Origin: Hominilimicola fabiformis
GTDB lineage: Bacteria; Bacillota; Clostridia; UBA1381
Direction: 5' to 3'
NCBI RefSeq assembly: GCF_020687385.1
Contig: NZ_JAJEQM010000016.1
Span: 1 to 64,000, forward strand
DNA length: 64,000 nt
Below are positions 1 to 8,691 of the stretch, piece by piece. Made by a program: the position numbers and the translations under genes. The notes beneath the pieces were generated by a model. That model saw nothing but the letters and a program-made list of their open reading frames with translations, made no database searches and was not told the DNA's origin. Each line of letters starts with the position of its first letter. Position 1 is the first letter of the stretch.

Positions 1-385
1 GGTAACGTTATTTCGCCATTGCCTACAATCACATATAATAATAAAACGCTAAAAAAGGATACTGATTACACCTTGAGTTATTCCGATAATATCAATGTTG
101 GAACAGCAACAATAACAATAACCGGCAAAGGTAATTTCGCAGGAACAACGTCAAAAACGTTTAGTATATCAGCACGAGCAATGTCTGATACAAGTGTGGC
201 TAATATAAGTTCACAAACATATACAGGTAACGTTATTTCGCCATTGCCTACAATCACATATAATAATAAAACGCTAAAAAAGGATACTGATTACACCTTG
301 AGTTATTCCGATAATATCAATGCCGGAACAGCAACAATAACAATAACCGGCAAAGGTAATTTTACAGGAATGACATCAATGACAT
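1..385 (+). repeat. 225-bp tandem coding repeat
   Basis: Bases 1-160 recur at 226-385 with only a few substitutions (the first near base 106, where GTTGG becomes GCCGG). The period is 225 bp, exactly 75 codons, so frame is kept. Similarity falls off sharply after about base 365. The array continues upstream out of the window. Confidence 0.85.
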
Positions 386-498
386 TTATAATTACACAAA
401 AATCAGCAGAAAAACTTAACATATCAGAAATAGCAAATCAAATTTATACGGGCAAAAAAATTAAGCCGAATGTTGTTATTACAGATACAGAAAGATGA
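1..498 (+). CDS. Ig-like repeat surface protein, 5'-truncated by window
   Basis: The reading frame is open from base 1, so the true start lies upstream. What remains is about 165 residues of repeated Ig-like (bacterial Ig/MBG-type) modules of about 75 residues. Each has a YTG...I.P entry strand, the line KTLKKDTDYTLSYSDN, and the closing GKGNF.G motif, typical of stalks in secreted Clostridia proteins. Two units are almost identical at the DNA level. It stops just before an SLH-protein gene with a good ribosome site, so the two are probably co-transcribed and both surface-directed. The short C-terminal tail after the last repeat (from about 400) starts a further unit that ends abruptly. Function is inferred only as surface display or adhesion. 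Confidence 0.75.
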   Translation, partial: GNVISPLPTITYNNKTLKKDTDYTLSYSDNINVGTATITITGKGNFAGTTSKTFSISARAMSDTSVANISSQTYTGNVISPLPTITYNNKTLKKDTDYTLSYSDNINAGTATITITGKGNFTGMTSMTFIITQKSAEKLNISEIANQIYTGKKIKPNVVITDTER

Positions 499-508
499 GA
501 GGTGCATG

Positions 509-1060
509 ATGAGATTATTCAACAAATTAGTTATATTTTCTCTCTCGGTGGTTGTTGTTTTAAGCGGAATTAATGTATATGCTGCACCTGAAGATGTTTG
601 GTACAGTGATGTAATGGAAACAGCCAATAAAATCGGTATAATAAATGCCGATGAGCAACCTGAAGAAACAATAAGTAATGCTGATTTTATAAAATTAGCA
701 GTGAATTTCATAGAAGATAAAAATGATATTGTTTTGTATATGGAATATGCTCGACAGCAGGGATATGTTTTAATTACGGAAATGACTGATGAAACAAAAC
801 CTGTAACAAGGCAATCAGTAGCAAAAGTTGTTTCACGAATGTTAAAACTTCCGGATACAGATATTGATATGACGAATGTTGCAGATTGGGACACAACGTG
901 TCCTAAATGCAAAGAAGATATAGGCAAGTGCTATGCGTATGGTATTATGTCAGGGTACGAAGATAATACATTCAGAGGTCGTTATCCGGCAACTAAAGCA
1001 GAAGTTATTGCAACAATGCTTAATGCAAAAGCATATCTTAATATAGCAGAGGAGAAATAA
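509..1060 (+). CDS. S-layer-homology (SLH) domain protein
   Basis: I chose the ATG at 509 because GAGAGG (497-502) sits 6 bases upstream; an ATG at 506 is also possible. The protein has an N-terminal signal peptide (MRLFNKLVIFSLSVVVVLSG, then ..VYAA), followed by SLH-like modules. The clearest is near the C-terminus, with YGIMSGYEDNTFRGRYPATK and then a helix. An earlier SLH copy is degenerate. A CPKC pair lies between them. SLH modules anchor proteins to cell-wall polymers. Placed behind the Ig-repeat gene and ahead of the secretion genes, it is likely a surface component of the conjugative element. Its exact partner is unknown. Confidence 0.75.
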   Translation: MRLFNKLVIFSLSVVVVLSGINVYAAPEDVWYSDVMETANKIGIINADEQPEETISNADFIKLAVNFIEDKNDIVLYMEYARQQGYVLITEMTDETKPVTRQSVAKVVSRMLKLPDTDIDMTNVADWDTTCPKCKEDIGKCYAYGIMSGYEDNTFRGRYPATKAEVIATMLNAKAYLNIAEEK

Positions 1061-1062
1061 GC

Positions 1063-1512
1063 ATGAAGAAAAAAACAAAATATATAACGGCTGCTATCGT
1101 GTTTGTATTGCTAAGCTTGTGTAATATTTTTGTTTCTGCTATATTTCACAAAATGCTAATCAAAGATAATCAGTGGTTGACATTTGCACCATTCATTGAA
1201 ACGTGCAAGCTTGTATTTAGTAATATGGGAGCAAGAAGTATATTCTTAGCATTTGAGGTGTTTATTGTGCTTGGATTGATAGCGGCACAGCTATCACGAA
1301 CATCTACATATAAATCGGATATGGTTAAAATTTCTAAGAATATTGAAATACCGCAACGAGCCGGACAGAATCAGTATGGTTCGGCTCGTTTTTACCGAGA
1401 TGATGAACTTGATACAGTTTTTACAGAAATAAAAATAAATAAGCAAGACAGTTATATTCAAGAACTTATGAAACATGGATATGACGATTTAGAATTTATG
1501 AAGAAAGAATAA
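1063..1512 (+). CDS. N-terminal part of split VirD4-type coupling protein
   Basis: 149 residues with two membrane segments (about 7-29 and 60-78) followed by a soluble stretch holding QNQYGSARF. In VirD4/TraG-type coupling proteins of Gram-positive conjugative elements, the same order (two helices, then a GSARW/F motif) forms the N-terminal anchor just before the ATPase. Here the chain ends about 50 residues later, and the ATPase is a separate gene at 2471, beginning with the expected next motif (KGGILFG). The ATG at 1063 has GAGGAG upstream. I infer that the two products act together as the membrane coupling protein. Alternatively this is a free-standing membrane protein with chance likeness. 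Confidence 0.6.
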   Translation: MKKKTKYITAAIVFVLLSLCNIFVSAIFHKMLIKDNQWLTFAPFIETCKLVFSNMGARSIFLAFEVFIVLGLIAAQLSRTSTYKSDMVKISKNIEIPQRAGQNQYGSARFYRDDELDTVFTEIKINKQDSYIQELMKHGYDDLEFMKKE

Positions 1513-1527
1513 AGGGGAGCGTATTTT

Positions 1528-1782
1528 ATGAGAGCATTAGGAGTAGTAAGAAAAATTGATGAACTTGGACGTGTTGTAATTCCGGTAGAAGTACGAAGAA
1601 GATTCGGAATAGACGTCAAGGATTCTGTTGAAATATATATTGATGATAATGACAGCATTATCTTGAAAAAGTATGAGCCGGCGTGTATTTTCTGCGGCGA
1701 TGCAAAAGACGTTTTTAACTATAATGGTAAAAATATTTGCACTGAATGTGCAAAAAGAATGGGTGTATATGCCAAAGAGTAA
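1528..1782 (+). CDS. AbrB/SpoVT-family transcription regulator with C-terminal zinc knuckle
   Basis: 84 residues. Residues 1-50 are a SpoVT-AbrB swapped-hairpin DNA-binding domain, with the signature RKIDELGRVVIPVEVRRRFG. The C-terminus carries CIFCG and later CTEC, a paired CxxC that probably binds zinc, a form common in Clostridia AbrB-like regulators. AGGGGAG precedes the ATG. It sits between the two halves of the coupling protein, so it may control the transfer operon. Target sites are not known. Confidence 0.88.
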   Translation: MRALGVVRKIDELGRVVIPVEVRRRFGIDVKDSVEIYIDDNDSIILKKYEPACIFCGDAKDVFNYNGKNICTECAKRMGVYAKE

Positions 1783-1806
1783 TATTTAAGTGAAAGGAAT
1801 TAAACA

Positions 1807-2454
1807 ATGTATTTAGTTTTATCAATACTGCTTGGACTTTGTCTTGGCAGTATTTTTTATATCATTGTGAAAAAAGACTTAGCGGATAAAACGAAACACA
1901 AAGCTATACCGATAATATTGAGCATGGGTACTATGGGTATCGTTGGTGCAATAGAATATGTTTGTATGAAGAATATCAATTTTACATCAATATTAATTAT
2001 GTTGACATTACTTGTATTAGGCTTTGAGTCGGTAAGCGACATTGTTTGTATGCACACATATACAATACCTATATATATTACGTGCGGTATTATTCTGATA
2101 GCAAAAATTGTTTACGGAATTTATATCGGAATTAATTTTGATATGGTGTATAAATTGATAACGATACTGATTTACGGTATATGTTGCATTTGTTTGTCAC
2201 ATTCAACAGATAGATTGGGAAGTGGTGATTTTGATATTGCTTTCCTTATATATTTGACAATGCCGCTTTTGTCAACTGCATTTATGTTGACGGCGGCAAT
2301 TACTTGGACAAGAAAATGTATACATTTAAAAAAATATCAGAAAGAGAACAATAGTGATGTTCAGCAGAAACAGGAACTGACGGTAAAAGATAAAGAAATT
2401 CCGTTAGTTCCTTTTTTATTGCTTGGATATATCATTTTTCTATTTTTGATATAA
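1807..2454 (+). CDS. A24-type prepilin peptidase-like membrane protein
   Basis: 215 residues with about six or seven membrane segments. Two features fit the aspartyl prepilin peptidase (A24) family. The first aspartate is in a short cytosolic loop before an IP step (SDIVCMHTYTIP, about residues 77-88). The second is in the GxGD-like motif GSGDFD (about 139-144). A24 enzymes cut the leader of type IV pilin-like proteins on the inner membrane face. No pilin-like gene with a standard cleavage site is seen beside it, so its substrate within the element is unclear. The gene starts 24 bases after the AbrB stop and ends just before the VirD4 ATPase gene, so it belongs to the same operon. Confidence 0.65.
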   Translation: MYLVLSILLGLCLGSIFYIIVKKDLADKTKHKAIPIILSMGTMGIVGAIEYVCMKNINFTSILIMLTLLVLGFESVSDIVCMHTYTIPIYITCGIILIAKIVYGIYIGINFDMVYKLITILIYGICCICLSHSTDRLGSGDFDIAFLIYLTMPLLSTAFMLTAAITWTRKCIHLKKYQKENNSDVQQKQELTVKDKEIPLVPFLLLGYIIFLFLI

Positions 2455-2470
2455 AGAAAGGGTGAAAAAT

Positions 2471-4015
2471 TTGAATAGTGATAAATCGTATATTGAAAAA
2501 GGCGGTATACTTTTTGGAACAAAAAAGGACAGATATTATATCAACGGAAGTGATACGCACACATTGGTAATAGGAGCAACACGTTCCGGTAAGTCGAGAA
2601 GTATCGTGTTACCGACTATTGGAATAGAAGGACTTGCCGGAGAAAATATGGTTGTGTCTGATCCGAAAGGGGAACTTCATCAATATACATATCCATTCCT
2701 TGAGGCATTGGGATATAACGTATTTGTTCTTGATTTTAAAAATCCTGACCGTTCCGACCATTTTAATTTTTTGCAAGAAGTTATTGACGCAATTAATGAT
2801 GATAATATTCCGTTGGCACAAAAAAAGGCGTTGGATATTACGGAGGCGTTGGTTGGAAATGACACATCAAATGAAAAAATATGGTCAGAGGGTGAAAAGT
2901 CAATTATGGCGGCATGCATATTAGCTGTTGTATATGACAACAAGGAACATCCTGAATATCAGAATTTGACAAACGTGTATCATTTCATTAATAACATGTG
3001 TGAAATGTCGGATAATCCACCTTTGAAACGTTATATAGACACGATTGAAGCATTGAATCCTAATCATCCGGCATTGGCTTTGATTTCGGCCACGAGAGTT
3101 GCTCCGTCAAAAACACAGGGTAGTTTTAATATTTCAGCATTGGCTACATTACGCCTGTTTGCAGATATAAATGTGTACAACTTAACAAAGTCAAACAGTT
3201 TTAAAATTGAAGATTTGAATGAGCAAAAAACAGCTATATTTATAATCTTACCAGATTATAACACTACATATTACGGTGTTGCAAGCTTGTTTGTAGACCA
3301 GATTTATACCAAACTTGCAGATGTAGCAGATTTACAAGGCGGTCGTTTGAAAAGAAGAGTAAATTTTATACTTGATGAATTTGGTAATTTTGCGGTTATT
3401 CCTGACTTTGCAACCAAATTAACAGTTGCAGGTGGTCGAGGAATACGCTTTAATTTGTTTCTACAATCAACTGCACAGCTTGAGAGCGATAGCAAAAAAG
3501 TGAAGTATGGTAAAGAGGGTGCAAGAACGATAGTGGGAAACTGCGAGTATTGGATATTTCTATCATCTGACTTGGACACGAGAAAAATGATAAGTGAAGA
3601 AATAGGCGATTATACAACGATGTCAAATTCCGAATCTAACAGTTATAACGGTACGAGATTGTTTGATATGACAGGTGCAAATATATCGGCAAGCAGAAAT
3701 TTAATGGGCAGGCGATTATTAAAACCTGAAGAACTTTCTTTGATAGAAAGACCTGAAGTGTTGATAGTTGGCTCAAGACCGGTAATAATGCACGCATATG
3801 ACTTGGCTAAAACACCATTTAATAAAATGTTTGGATTAGGAAATGTAAAACATAACACGAATGTTCGTGCTGAACGATACAATCGCAGAAAAACAGAAAA
3901 GATTAATGCGGTTGTAGAGCTATGGGGGATTTGGCGAAAGTATAAAAAGCCGGCACCACGAAGAAGTGTTTTCACTGATAAAAATATTAATATGGGCGAA
4001 AAGATTTTTAAATAA
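2471..4015 (+). CDS. VirD4/TraG-type coupling ATPase (catalytic part)
   Basis: Type IV secretion coupling ATPase that hands DNA-relaxase complexes to the channel. The Walker A motif is GATRSGKS, close to the N-terminus (about residue 35-42), and Walker B is LDEFG (about 301-305). A VVSDPKGE line typical of TraG/VirD4 follows Walker A. There is no membrane anchor in this chain, which is odd for the family; the anchor-like part is the separate gene at 1063. I prefer the TTG at 2471, spaced correctly from AAGGGTG; the GTG at 2462 is the alternative. It lies directly upstream of the channel genes. Confidence 0.9.
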   Translation: MNSDKSYIEKGGILFGTKKDRYYINGSDTHTLVIGATRSGKSRSIVLPTIGIEGLAGENMVVSDPKGELHQYTYPFLEALGYNVFVLDFKNPDRSDHFNFLQEVIDAINDDNIPLAQKKALDITEALVGNDTSNEKIWSEGEKSIMAACILAVVYDNKEHPEYQNLTNVYHFINNMCEMSDNPPLKRYIDTIEALNPNHPALALISATRVAPSKTQGSFNISALATLRLFADINVYNLTKSNSFKIEDLNEQKTAIFIILPDYNTTYYGVASLFVDQIYTKLADVADLQGGRLKRRVNFILDEFGNFAVIPDFATKLTVAGGRGIRFNLFLQSTAQLESDSKKVKYGKEGARTIVGNCEYWIFLSSDLDTRKMISEEIGDYTTMSNSESNSYNGTRLFDMTGANISASRNLMGRRLLKPEELSLIERPEVLIVGSRPVIMHAYDLAKTPFNKMFGLGNVKHNTNVRAERYNRRKTEKINAVVELWGIWRKYKKPAPRRSVFTDKNINMGEKIFK

Positions 4016-4028
4016 GGAGAATGCAAAG

Positions 4029-4361
4029 ATGATAAAAGTAGTGAAAAAAATATTAGAAAAGATAAATTTAATAGGAATAGCAATGATGATTACTGCACAA
4101 GCAGCTTTTGCAGACAGTATATCATCTACAAAGTTAGCCACCGGAACAACTAATCTTATTCAAGATGTTACAGCTTGGATTATAGGACTAGGAAGTGGTG
4201 TAACGATTTTGATGGTTATATATTGCTTGCTTCGTCGTAATATGGCAGATGAAATGGATCATAAAAAATGGCAGACCAGAATGATTGTATCATTGATATC
4301 AGGTGTTGGTATAGTTGTGGCATCAGGTGTAATTAAAGCATTGGTATCATATTATCAGTAA
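4029..4361 (+). CDS. Small two-helix membrane protein, VirB2-like pilin candidate
   Basis: Starts at ATG 4029, 9 bases after AAGGAGA; 110 residues. An N-terminal signal-like helix ends in AQAAFADS. Two hydrophobic helices follow (about 38-60 and 82-105), separated by a short basic loop. This size and topology, plus a position between VirD4 and the VirB6-like gene, match VirB2/TrbC-type conjugative pilins or their Gram-positive stand-ins. Sequence alone does not prove the family. Confidence 0.5.
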   Translation: MIKVVKKILEKINLIGIAMMITAQAAFADSISSTKLATGTTNLIQDVTAWIIGLGSGVTILMVIYCLLRRNMADEMDHKKWQTRMIVSLISGVGIVVASGVIKALVSYYQ

Positions 4362-4398
4362 TCAGTATTTACATATAAGAAGAAAGGAGGGATAGTTT

Positions 4399-5253
4399 GT
4401 GGGCAATATAATTGTTATCTTTTTAAAATGGATATTAAATAACTTTTTTGATACGGAACTTGACGATATTGATATAAACTTTAATATGGGATTTGATACT
4501 TTGGCAAACCATACATTAATGATAGAAAAATCAATAGGGTTAAACGGAAGTACATTTAATCCCGAAGCTATTTTAAATTACATCATGGGATTTGCAGTCG
4601 TATTGATAGTATTAAAGTTTCTGAAAAAAGGTTTTGATACATGGATAGCATGGACGGATGATCCATCTTCAGACCCGCTACAATTAACAACAAACTTTGT
4701 CAAGGCACTTGTTTGTGCCTTGACTTTCCCTATATTATATGGTTGGTTGGTCGATGTTATCGAAGATTTAACTACCGGAATAATGAATGTAATGGGGATT
4801 GGTGGAATGACATCATTGTCAGATACCTTGCGTTCTATGATAGATACTGCCGGTTTTACAATGATTATTTTCATTCTGATATATTTAGTTTTGATAATAA
4901 TGCTATATATGAAATTCTTAATGCGTGGAGCGGAAATTTTTATTGTACGAATGGGATTTCCGTTAGCGTGTGTAGGAATAATAGATGCAAATGGCGGTGT
5001 TTTTTCCGGATATGTAAACAAATTATTTCAGATTGTTTTATCAGTAACGGTGCAGGTAGTGTTGTGTAAACTTTCACTATCATTTATGATTGGCGGACAT
5101 TTAATATGGGCTATAGTATTTGCAATAACGGCAGTTAATTCACCACGAATACTTCAGGAATTAATCTATAATCCTGGCGGTGGTGGCGGTGGTGGAATTA
5201 CGCAAACATACTACATCGCGCAAATGATAAAAGGATTGGCGAAGAAAGGCTGA
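4399..5253 (+). CDS. VirB6/TrbL-like polytopic channel protein
   Basis: 284 residues with a GTG start behind AGAAAGGAGG. The N-terminal soluble segment (about 1-55) is followed by five or six membrane helices, and a glycine run (GGGGGGG) precedes a short amphipathic tail. Topology, length and order (after the pilin candidate and before the VirB3/VirB4-like genes) match the VirB6/TrbL inner-membrane pore component of type IV secretion systems in Firmicutes elements. Confidence 0.7.
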   Translation: MGNIIVIFLKWILNNFFDTELDDIDINFNMGFDTLANHTLMIEKSIGLNGSTFNPEAILNYIMGFAVVLIVLKFLKKGFDTWIAWTDDPSSDPLQLTTNFVKALVCALTFPILYGWLVDVIEDLTTGIMNVMGIGGMTSLSDTLRSMIDTAGFTMIIFILIYLVLIIMLYMKFLMRGAEIFIVRMGFPLACVGIIDANGGVFSGYVNKLFQIVLSVTVQVVLCKLSLSFMIGGHLIWAIVFAITAVNSPRILQELIYNPGGGGGGGITQTYYIAQMIKGLAKKG

Positions 5254-5257
5254 TGTT

Positions 5258-5485
5258 ATGGAAAGAATGATTGATATTATTGGACTTCTTCAAATCATAA
5301 TAAGACTTGGTGTTGCTTGCAGAGTTGTTATTTGTTTGTTAAAGATGAATTTTAACAACGATGACGGTGGAGTAGCTGAGAATAAAATGAGGATAAAAAA
5401 TTCTTTGATTTTCCTTGTAGTAGCTGAATGTGCATGGGGTATAAAAGATTTAATATTCCACTATTATGACATAAATTTATCATAA
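5258..5485 (+). CDS. Small membrane protein of the transfer operon, unknown
   Basis: 75 residues starting 4 bases after the previous stop. There are two hydrophobic helices (about 5-27 and 48-62) with a short acidic/basic loop between. I do not recognise a family. The tight spacing in the secretion operon suggests a channel accessory subunit. Confidence 0.55.
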   Translation: MERMIDIIGLLQIIIRLGVACRVVICLLKMNFNNDDGGVAENKMRIKNSLIFLVVAECAWGIKDLIFHYYDINLS

Positions 5486-5502
5486 AAAAGGAGAGGCAAC
5501 TA

Positions 5503-5865
5503 ATGGAAAAGAATAAAATATACATTCCTATAAATATACAAACAGAAACAATGATATTTCAAGGATATGGAATGTCGGAATTGTTTAAAACACTGGCATT
5601 TACGGCAATTACCAGTGTTATATGGATAATACTATTCATTATAAAACACAGCTCGATACAGTTAGCGTTTGAGATCATGTGTTCAATGGCTGTCGGAGTA
5701 TTTATCTTTGTAAAAGATACTACTAATCAATGTATAGTAGATTATATCAGGTATATGATAAAATTTGCAACCACGCAACGATCTTATCGCTACAATAACC
5801 ATATTGAAGATGAAGAAGCTTATATTATAAAGAAATATAAAGATAGCTTAACAGTTGAACAGTAA
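5503..5865 (+). CDS. PrgI/VirB3-like conjugation membrane protein
   Basis: 120 residues starting behind AAAAGGAGAGG. A short soluble N-terminus (YIPINIQ...) leads into two adjacent membrane helices (about 27-47 and 53-70), followed by a charged tail. This layout and the position just upstream of VirB4 fit PrgI/VirB3-type proteins. In Gram-positive systems PrgI and VirB4 form one unit. A hairpin lies just after the stop. Confidence 0.65.
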   Translation: MEKNKIYIPINIQTETMIFQGYGMSELFKTLAFTAITSVIWIILFIIKHSSIQLAFEIMCSMAVGVFIFVKDTTNQCIVDYIRYMIKFATTQRSYRYNNHIEDEEAYIIKKYKDSLTVEQ

Positions 5866-5880
5866 AGCAGATGATGATTT

Positions 5881-5909
5881 GGAACTGTAGTAATTACAGT
5901 TCCTTTTTT
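5881..5909 (+). terminator. Intra-operon terminator or attenuator
   Basis: GGAACTGTA and TACAGTTCC pair around a short loop, followed by a run of seven T. It lies between the PrgI-like gene and the next transfer gene, so it may lower rather than end downstream transcription. Confidence 0.75.
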
Positions 5910-5932
5910 TATTTGAAGGGAGGAATCAGACT

Positions 5933-6583
5933 TTGTTTAATACAATAAAAAATTTATTGTTTCCACCAAGTAATAATAGTGGGACACAAGATACAACTCA
6001 AGACTTTGTTAATATCGAAAGCATACATGAAAATATGATTATAAATAAATCGGGTATTGCAATTATGATGATTGGTCTTGAGGCAATATCTCGTGAATTA
6101 ATGACAGAAAAAGAACAAGTAATACAGGCTACAAAGATAATAGCTGAATTAAACGGTGAAACAGAACCATACCGACTGATAAAAGTGCAGGGTGCAGTAG
6201 ATATTTCCGGCATTACAAATGGCTTGTTATCATTGAAAAAGACTGCGTCGGAAAAACGTAAGTTGTTTATAAATGAGGAAGTTCAATATTTAGATAAAAT
6301 TGCGACCGAAAATTCATCATTTACTCCGCAATTCTATGTTACGATTTGGGATAAAAATGTTGAACATTTGCAACAAAGAGCAAAAGAAATGACAGAGAAA
6401 TACCGTAAAGCTGGAGTGAATGCAAAACTGTTGAATTTAAAAGAAATAGTATATGTATTGACTTTATACACAGACCCGGTTGCTGCACTTGCTGAGCAAG
6501 ATGTAGATAATATAGTTGAAGCGGTTAAAGCTCCGGTTATGTATTTCTCGGATAATAATTGGGAGGAAATGTGGAAATGGTAA
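5933..6583 (+). CDS. Conjugation accessory protein adjacent to VirB4
   Basis: 216 residues from a TTG start 9 bases after GGGAGG. It is soluble with no membrane helix. Its pattern resembles the stand-alone VirB4 N-terminal-like proteins found next to VirB4 in Firmicutes conjugation loci: an IHENMI strand, an E-rich helix, a long helical middle, then QFYVTIW and a LL.L.E element. The following VirB4-like gene overlaps its end by 7 bases, which implies translational coupling. The family call is from pattern memory and is moderate. Confidence 0.5.
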   Translation: MFNTIKNLLFPPSNNSGTQDTTQDFVNIESIHENMIINKSGIAIMMIGLEAISRELMTEKEQVIQATKIIAELNGETEPYRLIKVQGAVDISGITNGLLSLKKTASEKRKLFINEEVQYLDKIATENSSFTPQFYVTIWDKNVEHLQQRAKEMTEKYRKAGVNAKLLNLKEIVYVLTLYTDPVAALAEQDVDNIVEAVKAPVMYFSDNNWEEMWKW

Positions 6584-8667
6584 AAAAAATAATTATATTT
6601 CTTCTTATTGTAATAGCACTTGTAGTTATTACAATGCTGAATAAAAGCAATAATAAGAAAGTAAAAAAGGCAAATAATAGAAAAACAAATACTATTAAAA
6701 ATGAAAAAAAGACGCCAGTAAAAGACGTAGCGTTAGTGGAAGAAAGGACTTCAAGTAAGAAGAAAGAAGTTGAAATTGATCCAATGCTAAAAGCTATTTT
6801 GGATACGGTTGCTCCTATATCGGTATCATTTGACCAAAATTCTTTTAGGTTTGGTGATAAAATTGTAAGGGCATACGCAATTACACAATATACACCACAC
6901 CCTAAGTTTGGTTGGCTGGCTGATATAATGGGTATTCCAAATACGATTGTATCAACATTATATACACCGACATCGAACGCAGATTTAATGCAAGCATTGG
7001 CTAAAACACTTAATGTAATGCGTGGTACTGCTGAATCAACTCGAAACTATATCGAACAGCAACGTGTGGAACAGGGTATTGAAAATGCGGAGGAAACAAT
7101 TAAACGATTGGATAGAACCGGCGAATCAGTCGGCCGCTTTTCGTGTATTGTTTTGGCGTTTGGTACATCAAAAGAAGAGTTTCAAAAATCATGCTCAAGG
7201 GTGGAAAGCAAAATATCTGCACTGAATTTGAGAGTGAAAATTTTATCTAATCTGCAAAAAGAAGGATTTATGTCTGCATTTCCAACATATACACCTCAAG
7301 CAGACGTTCTAAGATGTTCTGAGAAAATTATAACACAGTCGGCTATGGAATTTGGTATGCCGATAGCATCATCAGCGTTTTCAGATGATACAGGTTGTCA
7401 TTTTGCTGAAGATACTAACGGTAATATGATAATACTTGATATGTGGAAACGTATCGGTGACAGAACAAATTCCAATTTCACTGTTATGGGTATGCCGGGC
7501 AAAGGTAAATCATTTTCAGTTAAGTCTATTTTGTTGGGCGAATGGATGAGAGGAACAAGAATATATATAATAGATCCGGAACGAGAGTATGTTCAAATGG
7601 TAGAAGACGAAATGGAGGGTGAAGTTCTTAAGGTTGGTGCAAATTCAAAAGGTTCAATGATTAACCCGTTGCAGATAAGAACAGTTTCATCGTCATCAAA
7701 AGATGAAAAAAATCCTGATGAAGAAGATACGGCTAATTTAGCTTCGCACCTAAAAACAGTTGAAACATTTTTTGATTTATATTTGGAAGATATAACTGCC
7801 TCTCAAAAGGCATTGTTAAAGGATATGACAATTAAGGCATATGCTAAGTATGGTATTACATTTGAAAGTGATATTTATCATTTAACTAATAACGACTATC
7901 CGGTAATGAAAGATATTTATGATTTAATTGAGTTTGAGATAACTAAGTTAGATATGAAGAAAAAACGTGGAGAGAATGTAAGTACAGTTGAATATAATGA
8001 TTACGTTCAGTTAAGAGGCTTGATGAAAGATATAGCCGTTGGTGGCGATAGCTTTATTTGGAATGGAGAAACAACTATTCATAGCGACAGTAAGGTTGTG
8101 GCTTTGGATACATCAGGATTTGCTGAGGGCAATGAAAAATTAAAGAAGATACAATATTTTAATGTTCTGACATGGGTATGGGAGCAAGCATCGCAGAATA
8201 GAGAAGAAAGATGTATCATAGTTGCCGATGAAGCGTATATGATGATAGACCAACGTGTTCCAACTGCATTGATACATATGCGTAATATGGCTAAACGTGG
8301 CAGAAAGTATAATGTATCTATAATGACAATATCTCATTCTGTCGTTGACTTCCTTGCTCCGGCAATCAAGCAATACGGTCAGGAACTAATCGGTACAAGC
8401 TGCTATAAAATGTTCTTTGGCTGTGAAGGACAAAACTTGCTTGAATTATCTAACCTTTACGATTTGAAAGAAGCGGAACGAGATTTCTTGCTTGGAGCAG
8501 AACAAGGCTATGCTTTGGCTCAGTTCGGTTCTAAACGTGTAATTGTTCACTTTAAAGTTGGAGATTATAAAAAAAGACGTATCTCCGGCGGTGGTGAAGG
8601 TGTTGAAACAAAAAAGAAAAATACAAGCAATCGTGATAATGTGGTTTGGCAATCGGTTAATGCTTAA
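6577..8667 (+). CDS. VirB4-like conjugation ATPase with extra N-terminal anchor
   Basis: I chose the ATG at 6577, 10 bases after GGGAGG; upstream TTG/GTG codons are possible. 696 residues. A membrane helix at about 3-22 and a lysine-rich linker precede the usual VirB4 N-domain (from about 65). The ATPase domain has Walker A GMPGKGKS (about 305-312), Walker B VADEAYMM (D551, E552) and a final basic tail. VirB4 powers channel assembly and substrate transport. The N-terminal helix is an addition to the typical peripheral enzyme and would tie it to the membrane. Confidence 0.92.
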   Translation: MVKKIIIFLLIVIALVVITMLNKSNNKKVKKANNRKTNTIKNEKKTPVKDVALVEERTSSKKKEVEIDPMLKAILDTVAPISVSFDQNSFRFGDKIVRAYAITQYTPHPKFGWLADIMGIPNTIVSTLYTPTSNADLMQALAKTLNVMRGTAESTRNYIEQQRVEQGIENAEETIKRLDRTGESVGRFSCIVLAFGTSKEEFQKSCSRVESKISALNLRVKILSNLQKEGFMSAFPTYTPQADVLRCSEKIITQSAMEFGMPIASSAFSDDTGCHFAEDTNGNMIILDMWKRIGDRTNSNFTVMGMPGKGKSFSVKSILLGEWMRGTRIYIIDPEREYVQMVEDEMEGEVLKVGANSKGSMINPLQIRTVSSSSKDEKNPDEEDTANLASHLKTVETFFDLYLEDITASQKALLKDMTIKAYAKYGITFESDIYHLTNNDYPVMKDIYDLIEFEITKLDMKKKRGENVSTVEYNDYVQLRGLMKDIAVGGDSFIWNGETTIHSDSKVVALDTSGFAEGNEKLKKIQYFNVLTWVWEQASQNREERCIIVADEAYMMIDQRVPTALIHMRNMAKRGRKYNVSIMTISHSVVDFLAPAIKQYGQELIGTSCYKMFFGCEGQNLLELSNLYDLKEAERDFLLGAEQGYALAQFGSKRVIVHFKVGDYKKRRISGGGEGVETKKKNTSNRDNVVWQSVNA

Positions 8668-8691
8668 TATATCAGAAGAAAGGTGAAATAA

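Noticed and set aside
3304-4083. Long minus-strand frames opposite the VirD4 ATPase gene
   Set aside because: They lack ribosome sites and recognisable domains and lie opposite a clear conserved gene; they are antisense shadows.
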